From NCBI GenBank assembly GCA_013695905.1, contig JACCZQ010000550.1, forward strand, positions 1-6,533: a stretch of DNA of 6,533 bases, in the 5' to 3' direction. Origin of the DNA: Chthoniobacterales bacterium. Lineage in GTDB: Bacteria > Verrucomicrobiota > Verrucomicrobiia > Chthoniobacterales > UBA10450. The notes under the pieces were generated by a model. The model worked only from the letters and a program-made list of their open reading frames with translations, did no database searches and was not told the DNA's origin. Each line of letters begins with the position of its first letter. Position 1 is the first letter of the stretch. Below are positions 1-5,167 of this stretch, piece after piece. The translations under genes and the position numbers were made by a program.

Positions 1-2
1 AT

Positions 3-638
3 AATCGGAACTATCACGCGCCGGGGCAGCCGGTATGGAACTGGCACTTCACGGCGGTGGGAAACATTTATCCAGCCAGCCTCCATCCATTTCTCGGCAC
101 ACCTGAGACAGCGCCGAACCGGGAGTCGCATCCTTCTGAGATCGCAGTAGATCCAGAGGCTTGGATCGCACGACACGGCGACAACTACTTCCCCACACGT
201 TATGTCATTGCCAACCGGGCTTTCGACCTGACGGCGAAAAGCGCCCTGGCCAATGTCTCGAATCGGGGAATGACGGGCGCGGGGGAGAAGACGCTGATTA
301 CCGGACTGATCGTCAGTGGTGGTGAGCCGCGCAATGTGGTGGTGCGGGCGCTCGGGCCGAGCCTGAGCAGCAAGGGAGTGCAGCAGGTCGCGGGAAATCC
401 GCGGCTGGAAGTTTACCGGGGATCGAGCCGGCTCGCGAGCAACACCGATTGGGGAACACACCCGAGGGCGAGCAGACTGGCGGAGGCGTTTCCGGCTTTG
501 GTGCCGGAAGACGGGAGAGAAGCCGCGATCTGGCTCACGCTCACGCCGGGTGCATACACGCTGCACGGGATCAACGAAGACGGCACCGAGGGAGTGGTGC
601 TCCTGGAGGCGTTCGACGTGGACCCGGCGGCCAAGTAG
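3..638 (+). CDS. C-terminal part of an exported verrucomicrobial-type protein (5' end outside the window)
   Basis: The reading frame is open from the left edge (first full codon at 3) to the TAG at 636-638, giving 211 residues; the true start is upstream. A GTG at 57 is in frame but lies inside conserved-looking sequence and should not be taken as the start. Residues 1-75 carry the words NYHAPGQPVWNWHFT and EAWIARHGDNYFPTRYVI, which loosely resemble a BP74-like domain seen in other secreted bacterial proteins; that resemblance is tentative. From about residue 82 (LANVSNRGMTGAGEKTLITG) to the end (GVVLLEAFDVDPAAK) it matches a beta-rich C-terminal module common in exported Verrucomicrobia proteins, with the marker words VVVRALGPSL, NTDW, LTPGAYT and the terminal LLEAFDVDP. 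The module has no known enzymatic role. No catalytic motif is visible, so the function is unknown; it is probably extracytoplasmic. It appears to be unrelated to the regulator that follows after 282 bases. Confidence 0.8.
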   Translation, partial: NRNYHAPGQPVWNWHFTAVGNIYPASLHPFLGTPETAPNRESHPSEIAVDPEAWIARHGDNYFPTRYVIANRAFDLTAKSALANVSNRGMTGAGEKTLITGLIVSGGEPRNVVVRALGPSLSSKGVQQVAGNPRLEVYRGSSRLASNTDWGTHPRASRLAEAFPALVPEDGREAAIWLTLTPGAYTLHGINEDGTEGVVLLEAFDVDPAAK

Positions 639-649
639 GCGCCCGCGAG

Positions 650-679
650 GCCGCTTTCCCAAATCTTTTCCGGAGCGGC
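650..679 (+). terminator. Weak hairpin after the first gene, possible terminator
   Basis: GCCGCT at 650-655 is the exact reverse complement of AGCGGC at 674-679, with an 18-base loop. It begins 12 bases after the stop codon of the first gene, where a transcription end would be expected. The stem is only 6 bp (a little longer if G-T pairs are allowed), the loop is large and no run of T follows, so a factor-independent terminator is doubtful. Confidence 0.2.
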
Positions 680-810
680 TCCCATTTCGCTCATGGCCGC
701 GGTTCGGTGCGTCCATGGGCAAACGCGTTGCCCCAAAAGACATCGCAGTGCAGGTGCTGAATTGCTCCTTTAGCGCCAGCCGTAAAAAAACTTCTGCAGC
801 TCTCCACCTC

Positions 811-832
811 TTGACGAGTCAAACTTTTTGAC
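811..832. promoter_or_regulatory. Cluster of three TTGAC/GTCAA half-sites
   Basis: TTGAC (811-815), GTCAA (818-822) and TTGAC (828-832) lie within 22 bases. The first two form an inverted repeat with a 2-base spacer, and GTCAAA (818-823) with TTTGAC (827-832) forms a second one with a 3-base spacer. The cluster is about 90-110 bases upstream of the regulator start at 921, so it could be an upstream protein-binding site, or one TTGAC could be part of a promoter. No matching -10 box was found at standard spacing. It could be chance in this locally AT-richer stretch. Confidence 0.25.
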
Positions 833-846
833 CGCTGTTGCAGAAT

Positions 847-880
847 TAGTTTGCATGCCCCTCTCGATTAGGAATAAAAC
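847..880 (+). promoter_or_regulatory. Possible promoter of the SufR-like regulator gene
   Basis: TTGCAT at 851-856 (within TAGTTTGCAT, 847-856) is followed after 18 bases by TAAAAC at 875-880, which matches the TATAAT consensus at four of six positions. The same ten bases TAGTTTGCAT occur ahead of the exbB gene at 3886-3895, also at a suitable distance from a -10-like box. The -35 match to TTGACA is only TTG. If real, the inverted repeat at 866-892 would cover the -10 box, a typical arrangement for repression. Confidence 0.3.
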
Positions 881-892
881 CTACTCCTAATC
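866..892. promoter_or_regulatory. Perfect 8-bp inverted repeat, candidate operator
   Basis: GATTAGGA (866-873) and TCCTAATC (885-892) are exact reverse complements separated by 11 bases. Inside it, TAGG (869-872) and CCTA (880-883) form a second, nested inverted pair, so the site carries three related half-sites. The right end is 28 bases upstream of the GTG start of the winged-helix regulator, which makes an autoregulatory operator the simplest reading. No T-run follows, so it is not a terminator. It differs from the CAAC-N6-GTTG site described for cyanobacterial SufR. Confidence 0.5.
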
Positions 893-920
893 AGTAATTT
901 AAGCCGCAGTAATTCAAACC

Positions 921-1562
921 GTGAACCAACAACTACTCTCCGAAATCGGTCGCACTCAGCGTCTGGAAATCCTTAACACGCTCAAGCGCACCCGAGGGCT
1001 TTCCGTGAACGAGCTGGTGGCGAAAATGAAGATGAGCTACATGGGCATCAAGCAGCATTGCCTCACGCTCGAACGCGACGGTTACCTCGACACATGGCGG
1101 CGCCCGCAAAAAATGGGCCGCCCGGAGATGGTCTATCGCCTGACCCGCCGGACGCACGATCTTTTCCCCTGCGACAGCAATGAGATGACGCTGGAGTTGT
1201 TGAAATCAGTGCAAGAAATCTACGGCACGAACGCGCCGGAGAAGCTGCTGTTCAATCTCTTCGAGCGCAAAACCGTGGCGATGAAGGAGCGGGTGAAAGG
1301 CGCCACCGTCGCCGATCGCGCGAAGTGGATGGTGAAAGAGCGCGAGAAAGAAGGCTTCATGTCGCAGTTCATCACCGACGAGAAAGAAGGCGGTCCGCAG
1401 ATCCTGGAGTGCCATTCGCCGATTATGAATCTGCTGGACGAATACCCGATCATCGGGCGCCTGGAGCAGGACCTGTGCGAGGCGGTGCTCGGGGCGCCGG
1501 TGCGCCGCGAAGAGACCCGCACATCGGGGCTCTACGAGTGCGCGTTTTATTTCGCGCTGTAG
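921..1562 (+). CDS. SufR-like winged-helix transcriptional regulator (COG2345 type)
   Basis: A 213-residue protein. Residues 12-60 form a helix-turn-helix (GLSVNELVAKMKMSYMGIKQ with the following recognition region HCLTLERDGYL), and GRPEMVYRLT at 66-75 is the wing word typical of the SufR/COG2345 family (GRPxxVYxLT). The C-terminal half aligns by eye with SufR over the cluster-binding region, ending in ETRTSGLYECAFYF. SufR senses iron-sulfur status with three conserved cysteines. Here the first position (NCAI in SufR) reads HSPI and the second (VCGHEL) has no Cys, while the last (C207) is kept; nearby Cys are C164 and C186. Cluster binding is therefore uncertain or differently ligated. GTG at 921 is chosen because a TAA at 900-902 closes the frame upstream and no earlier start codon lies between; there is no Shine-Dalgarno. 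No suf genes are adjacent. Its target is unknown, with autoregulation through 866-892 plausible. Confidence 0.8.
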   Translation: MNQQLLSEIGRTQRLEILNTLKRTRGLSVNELVAKMKMSYMGIKQHCLTLERDGYLDTWRRPQKMGRPEMVYRLTRRTHDLFPCDSNEMTLELLKSVQEIYGTNAPEKLLFNLFERKTVAMKERVKGATVADRAKWMVKEREKEGFMSQFITDEKEGGPQILECHSPIMNLLDEYPIIGRLEQDLCEAVLGAPVRREETRTSGLYECAFYFAL

Positions 1563-1602
1563 GCGGCGTCACCTGACGCGAGCGGGCTGCGGGTGGATTT
1601 TC

Positions 1603-1689
1603 GCCCGCGAATAACGCGAATGGACGCGAATTCCAGAGAGACGACCGCCGTGCTGAAGCCATTCGCGTTTATTCGCGTGATTCGCGGGC
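1603..1689. repeat. Long imperfect hairpin made of repeated ACGCGAAT words
   Basis: Two 29-base arms, 1603-1631 and 1661-1689, are complementary at 26 of 29 positions around a 29-base loop. Each arm contains three copies of an 8-base word: CCGCGAAT, ACGCGAAT, ACGCGAAT on the left (starts 1605, 1614, 1624) and ATTCGCGT, ATTCGCGT, ATTCGCGG on the right (starts 1661, 1671, 1680), so spacing is 9-10 bases. It lies between two same-strand genes, 40 bases after the regulator stop and 69 bases before glgE. Repeats of this CGCGAAT style are familiar from intergenic regions of Verrucomicrobia and neighbours (recollection, not searched). It may be a mobile or REP-like element, and could also end or stabilise transcripts. 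Confidence 0.65.
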
Positions 1690-1758
1690 ACCACTGCCGC
1701 CCAGGAGCAGCAGAAATTTCGCTTTCCCATCGGGTGAAGCACGCTTGATTGGACGGGC

Positions 1759-3747
1759 ATGCCCCGGGCTTTTCCGACAGCAGTCATAGAAAATATCCAG
1801 CCGCTGGTGGACGGCGGCCGGTATCCGATCAAGCGCGTCGTGGGCGAAGATCTGGTTGTAGAAGCGGACATATTCAAGGACGGGCACGACGTCGTCGCAG
1901 CGATCCTGAAATGGCGGGCGCTGGGCGAGACGCACTGGCACGAGACCAGCATGACGCACGTGAGCAACGACCGCTGGCGCGGCGTTTGCACGCTCTATCA
2001 GAACACCACCTACGAGTACACGGTCGAGGCCTGGACCGACACTTTCGCCGGCTGGCAGCATGAGTTCTCCGCGAAGTTCAAAGCGAAAATTCCGAACCTC
2101 ACCAGCGAAACGCGCGAAGGCGCGGCGCTCGTCGACGAAGCAGCGAGCCGCGCCGGCACGACGCCCGACGCTCAGCGCCTCCGCGAGCTAGCGGAGCTGA
2201 TCCGCACCAGCGAACACGCGCCGATCGACGCGATCGCGCACTCCGGCGAGTTGGAGGTGCTGATGGCGACGTATCCGGATCGTTCCAGCGCCACGCAATA
2301 CATGCCCGCGCCGAAGGTGACGGTGGACCGCGTCGGCGCCCGCACCGCAGCGTGGTATGAATTTTTCCCGCGCTCTGCTGAAGGTCGCGGCGACAAAGGG
2401 AGCACGTTCCGGGATTGCCTCCCGCGTGTCGATGACGCGAAAGCGATGGGCTTTGATGTGATCTATTTCCCGCCGATCCACCCGATCGGCTTCGCGAACC
2501 GCAAAGGCCGGAACAACTCCGTCACCAGCCAGCCGGGTGAGCCCGGCGTCCCCTACGCCATTGGCAATCGCCACATCGGCGCGCCGAACGGCGGCGGCCA
2601 CAAAGACGTGGAGCCGGCGCTCGGCACGCTGGAGGATTTCGATTGGCTGCAGGGGGAAATCCGCGCCCGCGGCATGGAGGTGGCGCTAGATTTCGCGATC
2701 AATTGCTCCCCCGATCACCCGTATGTGCACGAGCATCCAGAGTGGTTCTACAAGCGTCCCGACGGCACCATCAAGTACGCCGAGAACCCGCCGAAGAAGT
2801 ACGAGGACATCTACCCGCTGAACTTCCGCTGCGAGAACTGGCAGCTGCTCTGGGGAGAGATGGTGAGCATCATCCTTTTCTGGGCGGAGCGCGGGGTGCG
2901 CATCTTCCGCGTCGACAATCCCCACACCAAGCCGGTGCCGTTCTGGGAGTATATGATCGCGCGGGTGCGGGATCGTTTTCCCGACACCGTTTTCCTCTCC
3001 GAGGCGTTCACGAAACCGAAGATGATGAAGGCGCTGGCGAAAGCCGGATTCTCGCAGAGCTATACCTACTTCACCTGGCGGAACACGAAGCAGGAGTTCA
3101 CCGAATATTTCACGGAGCTGACGCAAACGGAGATGCGCGACTATTTCCGCGGCAATCTCTGGCCGAACACGCCGGATATTCTGCCGATGCACCTGCAGGA
3201 GGGCGGCCGCCCCGCGTTTCTGATCCGGGCGGTGCTGGCGGCGACGCTCTCCAGCGTTTACGGCATCTACAGCGGCTTCGAGTTGTGCGAAAACGCGCCG
3301 CTCCCCGGTCGCGAAGAGTATCTCGATTCCGAGAAATATCAGTGGAAGGAGCGGGACTGGGACGCGCCGGGGAACATCAAAGACTGGATCACCCGCCTCA
3401 ACCGCATCCGTCGCGAAAATCGCGCGCTCCATTTCTACGATAACCTGCGGTTCTACGGCGCCGACGACGGGAACATCCTCTTCTACGGCAAAATGACGCC
3501 CGCCAAGGACAACATCATCTTTGTGGTGGTGAATCTCGACGCGCACCGCACCCACCACGCCTTCATTCAGGTGCCGCTCGCGGAGTTTGGCGCGAGCGAA
3601 GGCGATGCCTACCAGGTGCACGATCTCCTCACCGACGCGCGCTACACCTGGCACGGCAGCCGGAACTACGTCGAACTCGACCCGCTCACGCAGCCCGCGC
3701 ATATCTTCCGCGTGCGCCGGATGGTGGGCCCCGACCGGTTCGCTTGA
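1759..3747 (+). CDS. glgE: Alpha-1,4-glucan:maltose-1-phosphate maltosyltransferase (GlgE)
   Basis: A 662-residue cytoplasmic GH13 enzyme that transfers maltosyl units from alpha-maltose-1-phosphate to the non-reducing end of alpha-1,4-glucans, releasing phosphate. The length fits the family (about 660-700). The N-terminal domain (about 1-200) begins with the family words VDGGRYPIKRVVGED and ADIFKDGHDVVAA. The barrel follows with GSTFRD (214-219), YFPPIHPIG (236-244), RKGRNN (248-253), EHPEWFYKRPDGTIKYAENP and YEDIYPLNF. The nucleophile is D386 in FRVDNPHTKP, the acid/base is E415 in FLSEAFTKPKMM and the third carboxylate is D473 in NTPDIL; spacing agrees with Streptomyces GlgE (394/423/480). 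The C-terminal beta domain ends in HIFRVRRM. ATG 1759 is the first start after an in-frame TGA at 1735-1737, with only a weak purine-rich stretch ahead. Partner genes (glgB, treS, mak) are not adjacent, so it is probably a single-gene unit. Confidence 0.97.
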   Translation: MPRAFPTAVIENIQPLVDGGRYPIKRVVGEDLVVEADIFKDGHDVVAAILKWRALGETHWHETSMTHVSNDRWRGVCTLYQNTTYEYTVEAWTDTFAGWQHEFSAKFKAKIPNLTSETREGAALVDEAASRAGTTPDAQRLRELAELIRTSEHAPIDAIAHSGELEVLMATYPDRSSATQYMPAPKVTVDRVGARTAAWYEFFPRSAEGRGDKGSTFRDCLPRVDDAKAMGFDVIYFPPIHPIGFANRKGRNNSVTSQPGEPGVPYAIGNRHIGAPNGGGHKDVEPALGTLEDFDWLQGEIRARGMEVALDFAINCSPDHPYVHEHPEWFYKRPDGTIKYAENPPKKYEDIYPLNFRCENWQLLWGEMVSIILFWAERGVRIFRVDNPHTKPVPFWEYMIARVRDRFPDTVFLSEAFTKPKMMKALAKAGFSQSYTYFTWRNTKQEFTEYFTELTQTEMRDYFRGNLWPNTPDILPMHLQEGGRPAFLIRAVLAATLSSVYGIYSGFELCENAPLPGREEYLDSEKYQWKERDWDAPGNIKDWITRLNRIRRENRALHFYDNLRFYGADDGNILFYGKMTPAKDNIIFVVVNLDAHRTHHAFIQVPLAEFGASEGDAYQVHDLLTDARYTWHGSRNYVELDPLTQPAHIFRVRRMVGPDRFA

Positions 3748-3749
3748 CG

Positions 3750-3834
3750 GAGAGGCGACACTCCTGTCGCCTCGCTGCGCCCGCCGACGCCCAACGCGGA
3801 CGAATTAAAACTGGCGACAAGAGTGTCGCCACTC
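3750..3834. repeat. Pair of oppositely oriented GGCGACA hairpins (BIME-like)
   Basis: Hairpin A has a perfect 9-bp stem, GAGGCGACA (3752-3760) and TGTCGCCTC (3765-3773), with loop CTCC. Hairpin B has a perfect 8-bp stem, TGGCGACA (3812-3819) and TGTCGCCA (3824-3831), with loop AGAG. The reverse complement of the core of B matches the core of A at 17 of 18 bases, and over 24 bases (3750-3773 against 3811-3834) at 20 of 24. So the unit is two copies of one palindromic element facing opposite ways, 37 bases apart, as in bacterial interspersed mosaic elements. Hairpin A starts 4 bases after the glgE stop and may help end or protect that transcript, but no T-run follows either hairpin. Confidence 0.7.
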
Positions 3835-3855
3835 CATCGAAACTTCATCTGAACG

Positions 3856-3883
3856 GCAGCACTGCGGGCACTGTCTGTGCTGC
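3856..3883. repeat. Third hairpin upstream of exbB
   Basis: GCAGCAC (3856-3862) and GTGCTGC (3877-3883) are perfect reverse complements with a 14-base loop. It is unrelated in sequence to the two GGCGACA hairpins just upstream. It sits directly before the candidate exbB promoter, so it could be a protein site or the last barrier to read-through from glgE; chance is also possible. Confidence 0.3.
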
Positions 3884-3885
3884 GG

Positions 3886-3918
3886 TAGTTTGCATCCCTT
3901 CCAGCCGCCACCTATCAT
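3886..3918 (+). promoter_or_regulatory. Candidate promoter of the exbB-exbD-TPR operon
   Basis: TTGCAT at 3890-3895 is followed after exactly 17 bases by TATCAT at 3913-3918, a five-of-six match to TATAAT. The -35 box matches TTGACA only at TTG. Transcription would begin near 3925, leaving a very short leader before ATG 3935, consistent with the absence of a Shine-Dalgarno. The ten bases TAGTTTGCAT at 3886-3895 recur at 847-856 upstream of the regulator. Confidence 0.45.
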
Positions 3919-3934
3919 ACGAACCATCCCCGGA

Positions 3935-4708
3935 ATGAAACGCCTTCTTCCGCTGCTCGTCCTGCCGGCGAGCGCCACCTCCCTCTTCGCGCAGGATCCC
4001 GCGCTGCCGCCGCCAGATATGCCGCAGACACCCACCTCCGTGCTGCAGGCCATGATCGACGCCGGGCCGGTCATTCTCCCGCTCTTCGCGCTCTCGATTT
4101 TCTCCGTCATGCTGGTGGTGGTTTATTTCCTCACCATCCGCCGCGGCACCGTCGTCTCCAGCGGCTACATGGCCACGGCCGATGCGCTCCTCCGGAAGCG
4201 TGATTACCTCGGACTCCTCGCGGTCTCGAATCGCCATAGCGAAGCGATCGCGCGCGTCGTCCAGAAGGTGCTCGAGTTCACCACGAAGAATCCCGGCGCT
4301 GATTTCCAGACCGTGCGCGAGATCGCCGAGACGGAGGGCACGCGCGTCGCCTCGCGCTTGAACAACAAAGTCATTTACCTTGCCGACATCGGGATGATCG
4401 CGCCGCTGCTGGGGCTGCTCGGCACCGTCATCGGCATCATTCGTTCGTTCGGCGCGCTCGGCGCGCAGCAGGGCACCGCGCAATACGGCGCGCTCTCCAG
4501 CGGCATCAGCGAAGCGCTCATCAACACCTCCGCCGGGCTCGCGATTGGCATCCCCGCGCTGATGTTCTACGCCTTCTTCCGCGGCCGTGCGCAGCGGCTG
4601 ATCTCCGATCTCGAATCCGCCGTCACCCACGTGCTGGCGCTGCTCTCGATGCAATATAACAAGCGAACGCGGGAGCGTGCGCCCGCGTTGCTCGAAGATG
4701 AATTTTGA
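3935..4708 (+). CDS. exbB: ExbB/TolQ/MotA-family proton-channel protein with N-terminal signal sequence
   Basis: A 257-residue inner-membrane protein, the channel subunit that with ExbD uses proton motive force to drive periplasmic or outer-membrane work. Residues 1-20 (MKRLLPLLVLPASATSLFAQ) look like a signal peptide. Three membrane segments follow: about 44-68 (PVILPLFALSIFSVMLVVVY), 147-170 (the IGMIAPLLGLLGTVIGII region) and 190-215 (ISEALINTSAGLAIGIPALM). The conserved family residues are present: T164 in GLLGTVIG, E193 in SEAL and T198 in INTSAG, corresponding to T148, E176 and T181 of E. coli ExbB. A cytoplasmic loop lies between membrane segments 1 and 2. A TTG at 3890 is in frame but would add a charged, proline-rich leader ahead of the signal sequence and overlap the promoter, so ATG 3935 is preferred. 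exbD follows after 51 bases. The TonB-type versus Tol-type role cannot be settled from sequence alone. Confidence 0.9.
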   Translation: MKRLLPLLVLPASATSLFAQDPALPPPDMPQTPTSVLQAMIDAGPVILPLFALSIFSVMLVVVYFLTIRRGTVVSSGYMATADALLRKRDYLGLLAVSNRHSEAIARVVQKVLEFTTKNPGADFQTVREIAETEGTRVASRLNNKVIYLADIGMIAPLLGLLGTVIGIIRSFGALGAQQGTAQYGALSSGISEALINTSAGLAIGIPALMFYAFFRGRAQRLISDLESAVTHVLALLSMQYNKRTRERAPALLEDEF

Positions 4709-4759
4709 CGCCCCCGGCCCGTCAGAAATTCCGGCTTCTCACCCGTTGCTCGTAGCGAC

Positions 4760-5167
4760 ATGAACCTGCGCAAGCACGCCGCTCATCAGCACCCTGGCAT
4801 CCAGCTCGCGCCGCTCGTGGACGTGCTGATCCTGCTCCTGATCTTTTTTCTGCTCACCTGGAATGCGGCGCGGAACGAGAACGAACTCGACGTGAAAGTG
4901 CCGGAGGCCTCGGCGGCAAAGGAACGAAGCGCGCCGATGGGCGACGTGGTCGTGAACGTGAAAGCCGATGGCAACGTGGTGGTGAACCGCCGCACCCTGA
5001 GCACGCCGGAGCTCACCGATCTCCTGCGTAATCTTGTGCAGCTGAACGCCGAGCAGGCGGTCGTGATCCGCGGTGACGAAACCGGCGCCTACAAGAACAT
5101 CGTTGGCGTGCTGAATGTCTGCAGTGAGGCGGGTATCACCAACGTCGCTTTCGCCACGGCCCGATGA
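4760..5167 (+). CDS. exbD: ExbD/TolR-family energy-transducer subunit
   Basis: A 135-residue partner of ExbB. It has a short cytoplasmic N terminus, a single membrane segment at about 15-33 (IQLAPLVDVLILLLIFFLL) and a periplasmic domain of about 100 residues. D21 in LVDVLILLL is the conserved membrane aspartate (D25 of E. coli ExbD) that carries protons. The periplasmic part has the family pattern: VVVNVKADGNVVVNRRTLS, then VVIRGDETGAYKNIVGVLN, then GITNVAFATA. Length is normal for the family. ATG 4760 is the only sensible start; no Shine-Dalgarno precedes it. The stop TGA at 5165-5167 overlaps the ATG of the next gene, indicating translational coupling with the TPR protein. Confidence 0.93.
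   Translation: MNLRKHAAHQHPGIQLAPLVDVLILLLIFFLLTWNAARNENELDVKVPEASAAKERSAPMGDVVVNVKADGNVVVNRRTLSTPELTDLLRNLVQLNAEQAVVIRGDETGAYKNIVGVLNVCSEAGITNVAFATAR

Noticed and set aside
57..59. GTG at 57 as the start of the first protein
   Set aside because: The frame continues upstream to the left edge with coherent sequence (NYHAPGQPVWNWHFT), so the gene is truncated by the window.
1603..1689. The iterated CGCGAAT words as a CRISPR array
   Set aside because: Units are 8 bases at 9-10 base spacing and arranged as one inverted repeat; there are no 25-40 base repeats with unique spacers.
2643..3443. Second + strand open frame within glgE (266 codons)
   Set aside because: It is an out-of-frame shadow of glgE with a biased Arg/Ala/His-rich composition and no domain.
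2686..3702. Long open frame on the minus strand inside glgE (338 codons)
   Set aside because: It lies wholly within the well-supported glgE gene and its translation is Arg/Val/Glu-rich without any recognisable motif, as expected from a high-GC gene read on the opposite strand.
3890..3934. TTG at 3890 as the start of ExbB
   Set aside because: It would place a 15-residue extension before a good signal sequence and would use the -35 box as coding sequence; ATG 3935 fits better.
3845..4654. Minus-strand open frame over exbB (269 codons)
   Set aside because: It covers the clear ExbB coding region and is a low-complexity Arg/Asp/Glu/Gly-rich translation typical of an antisense shadow.
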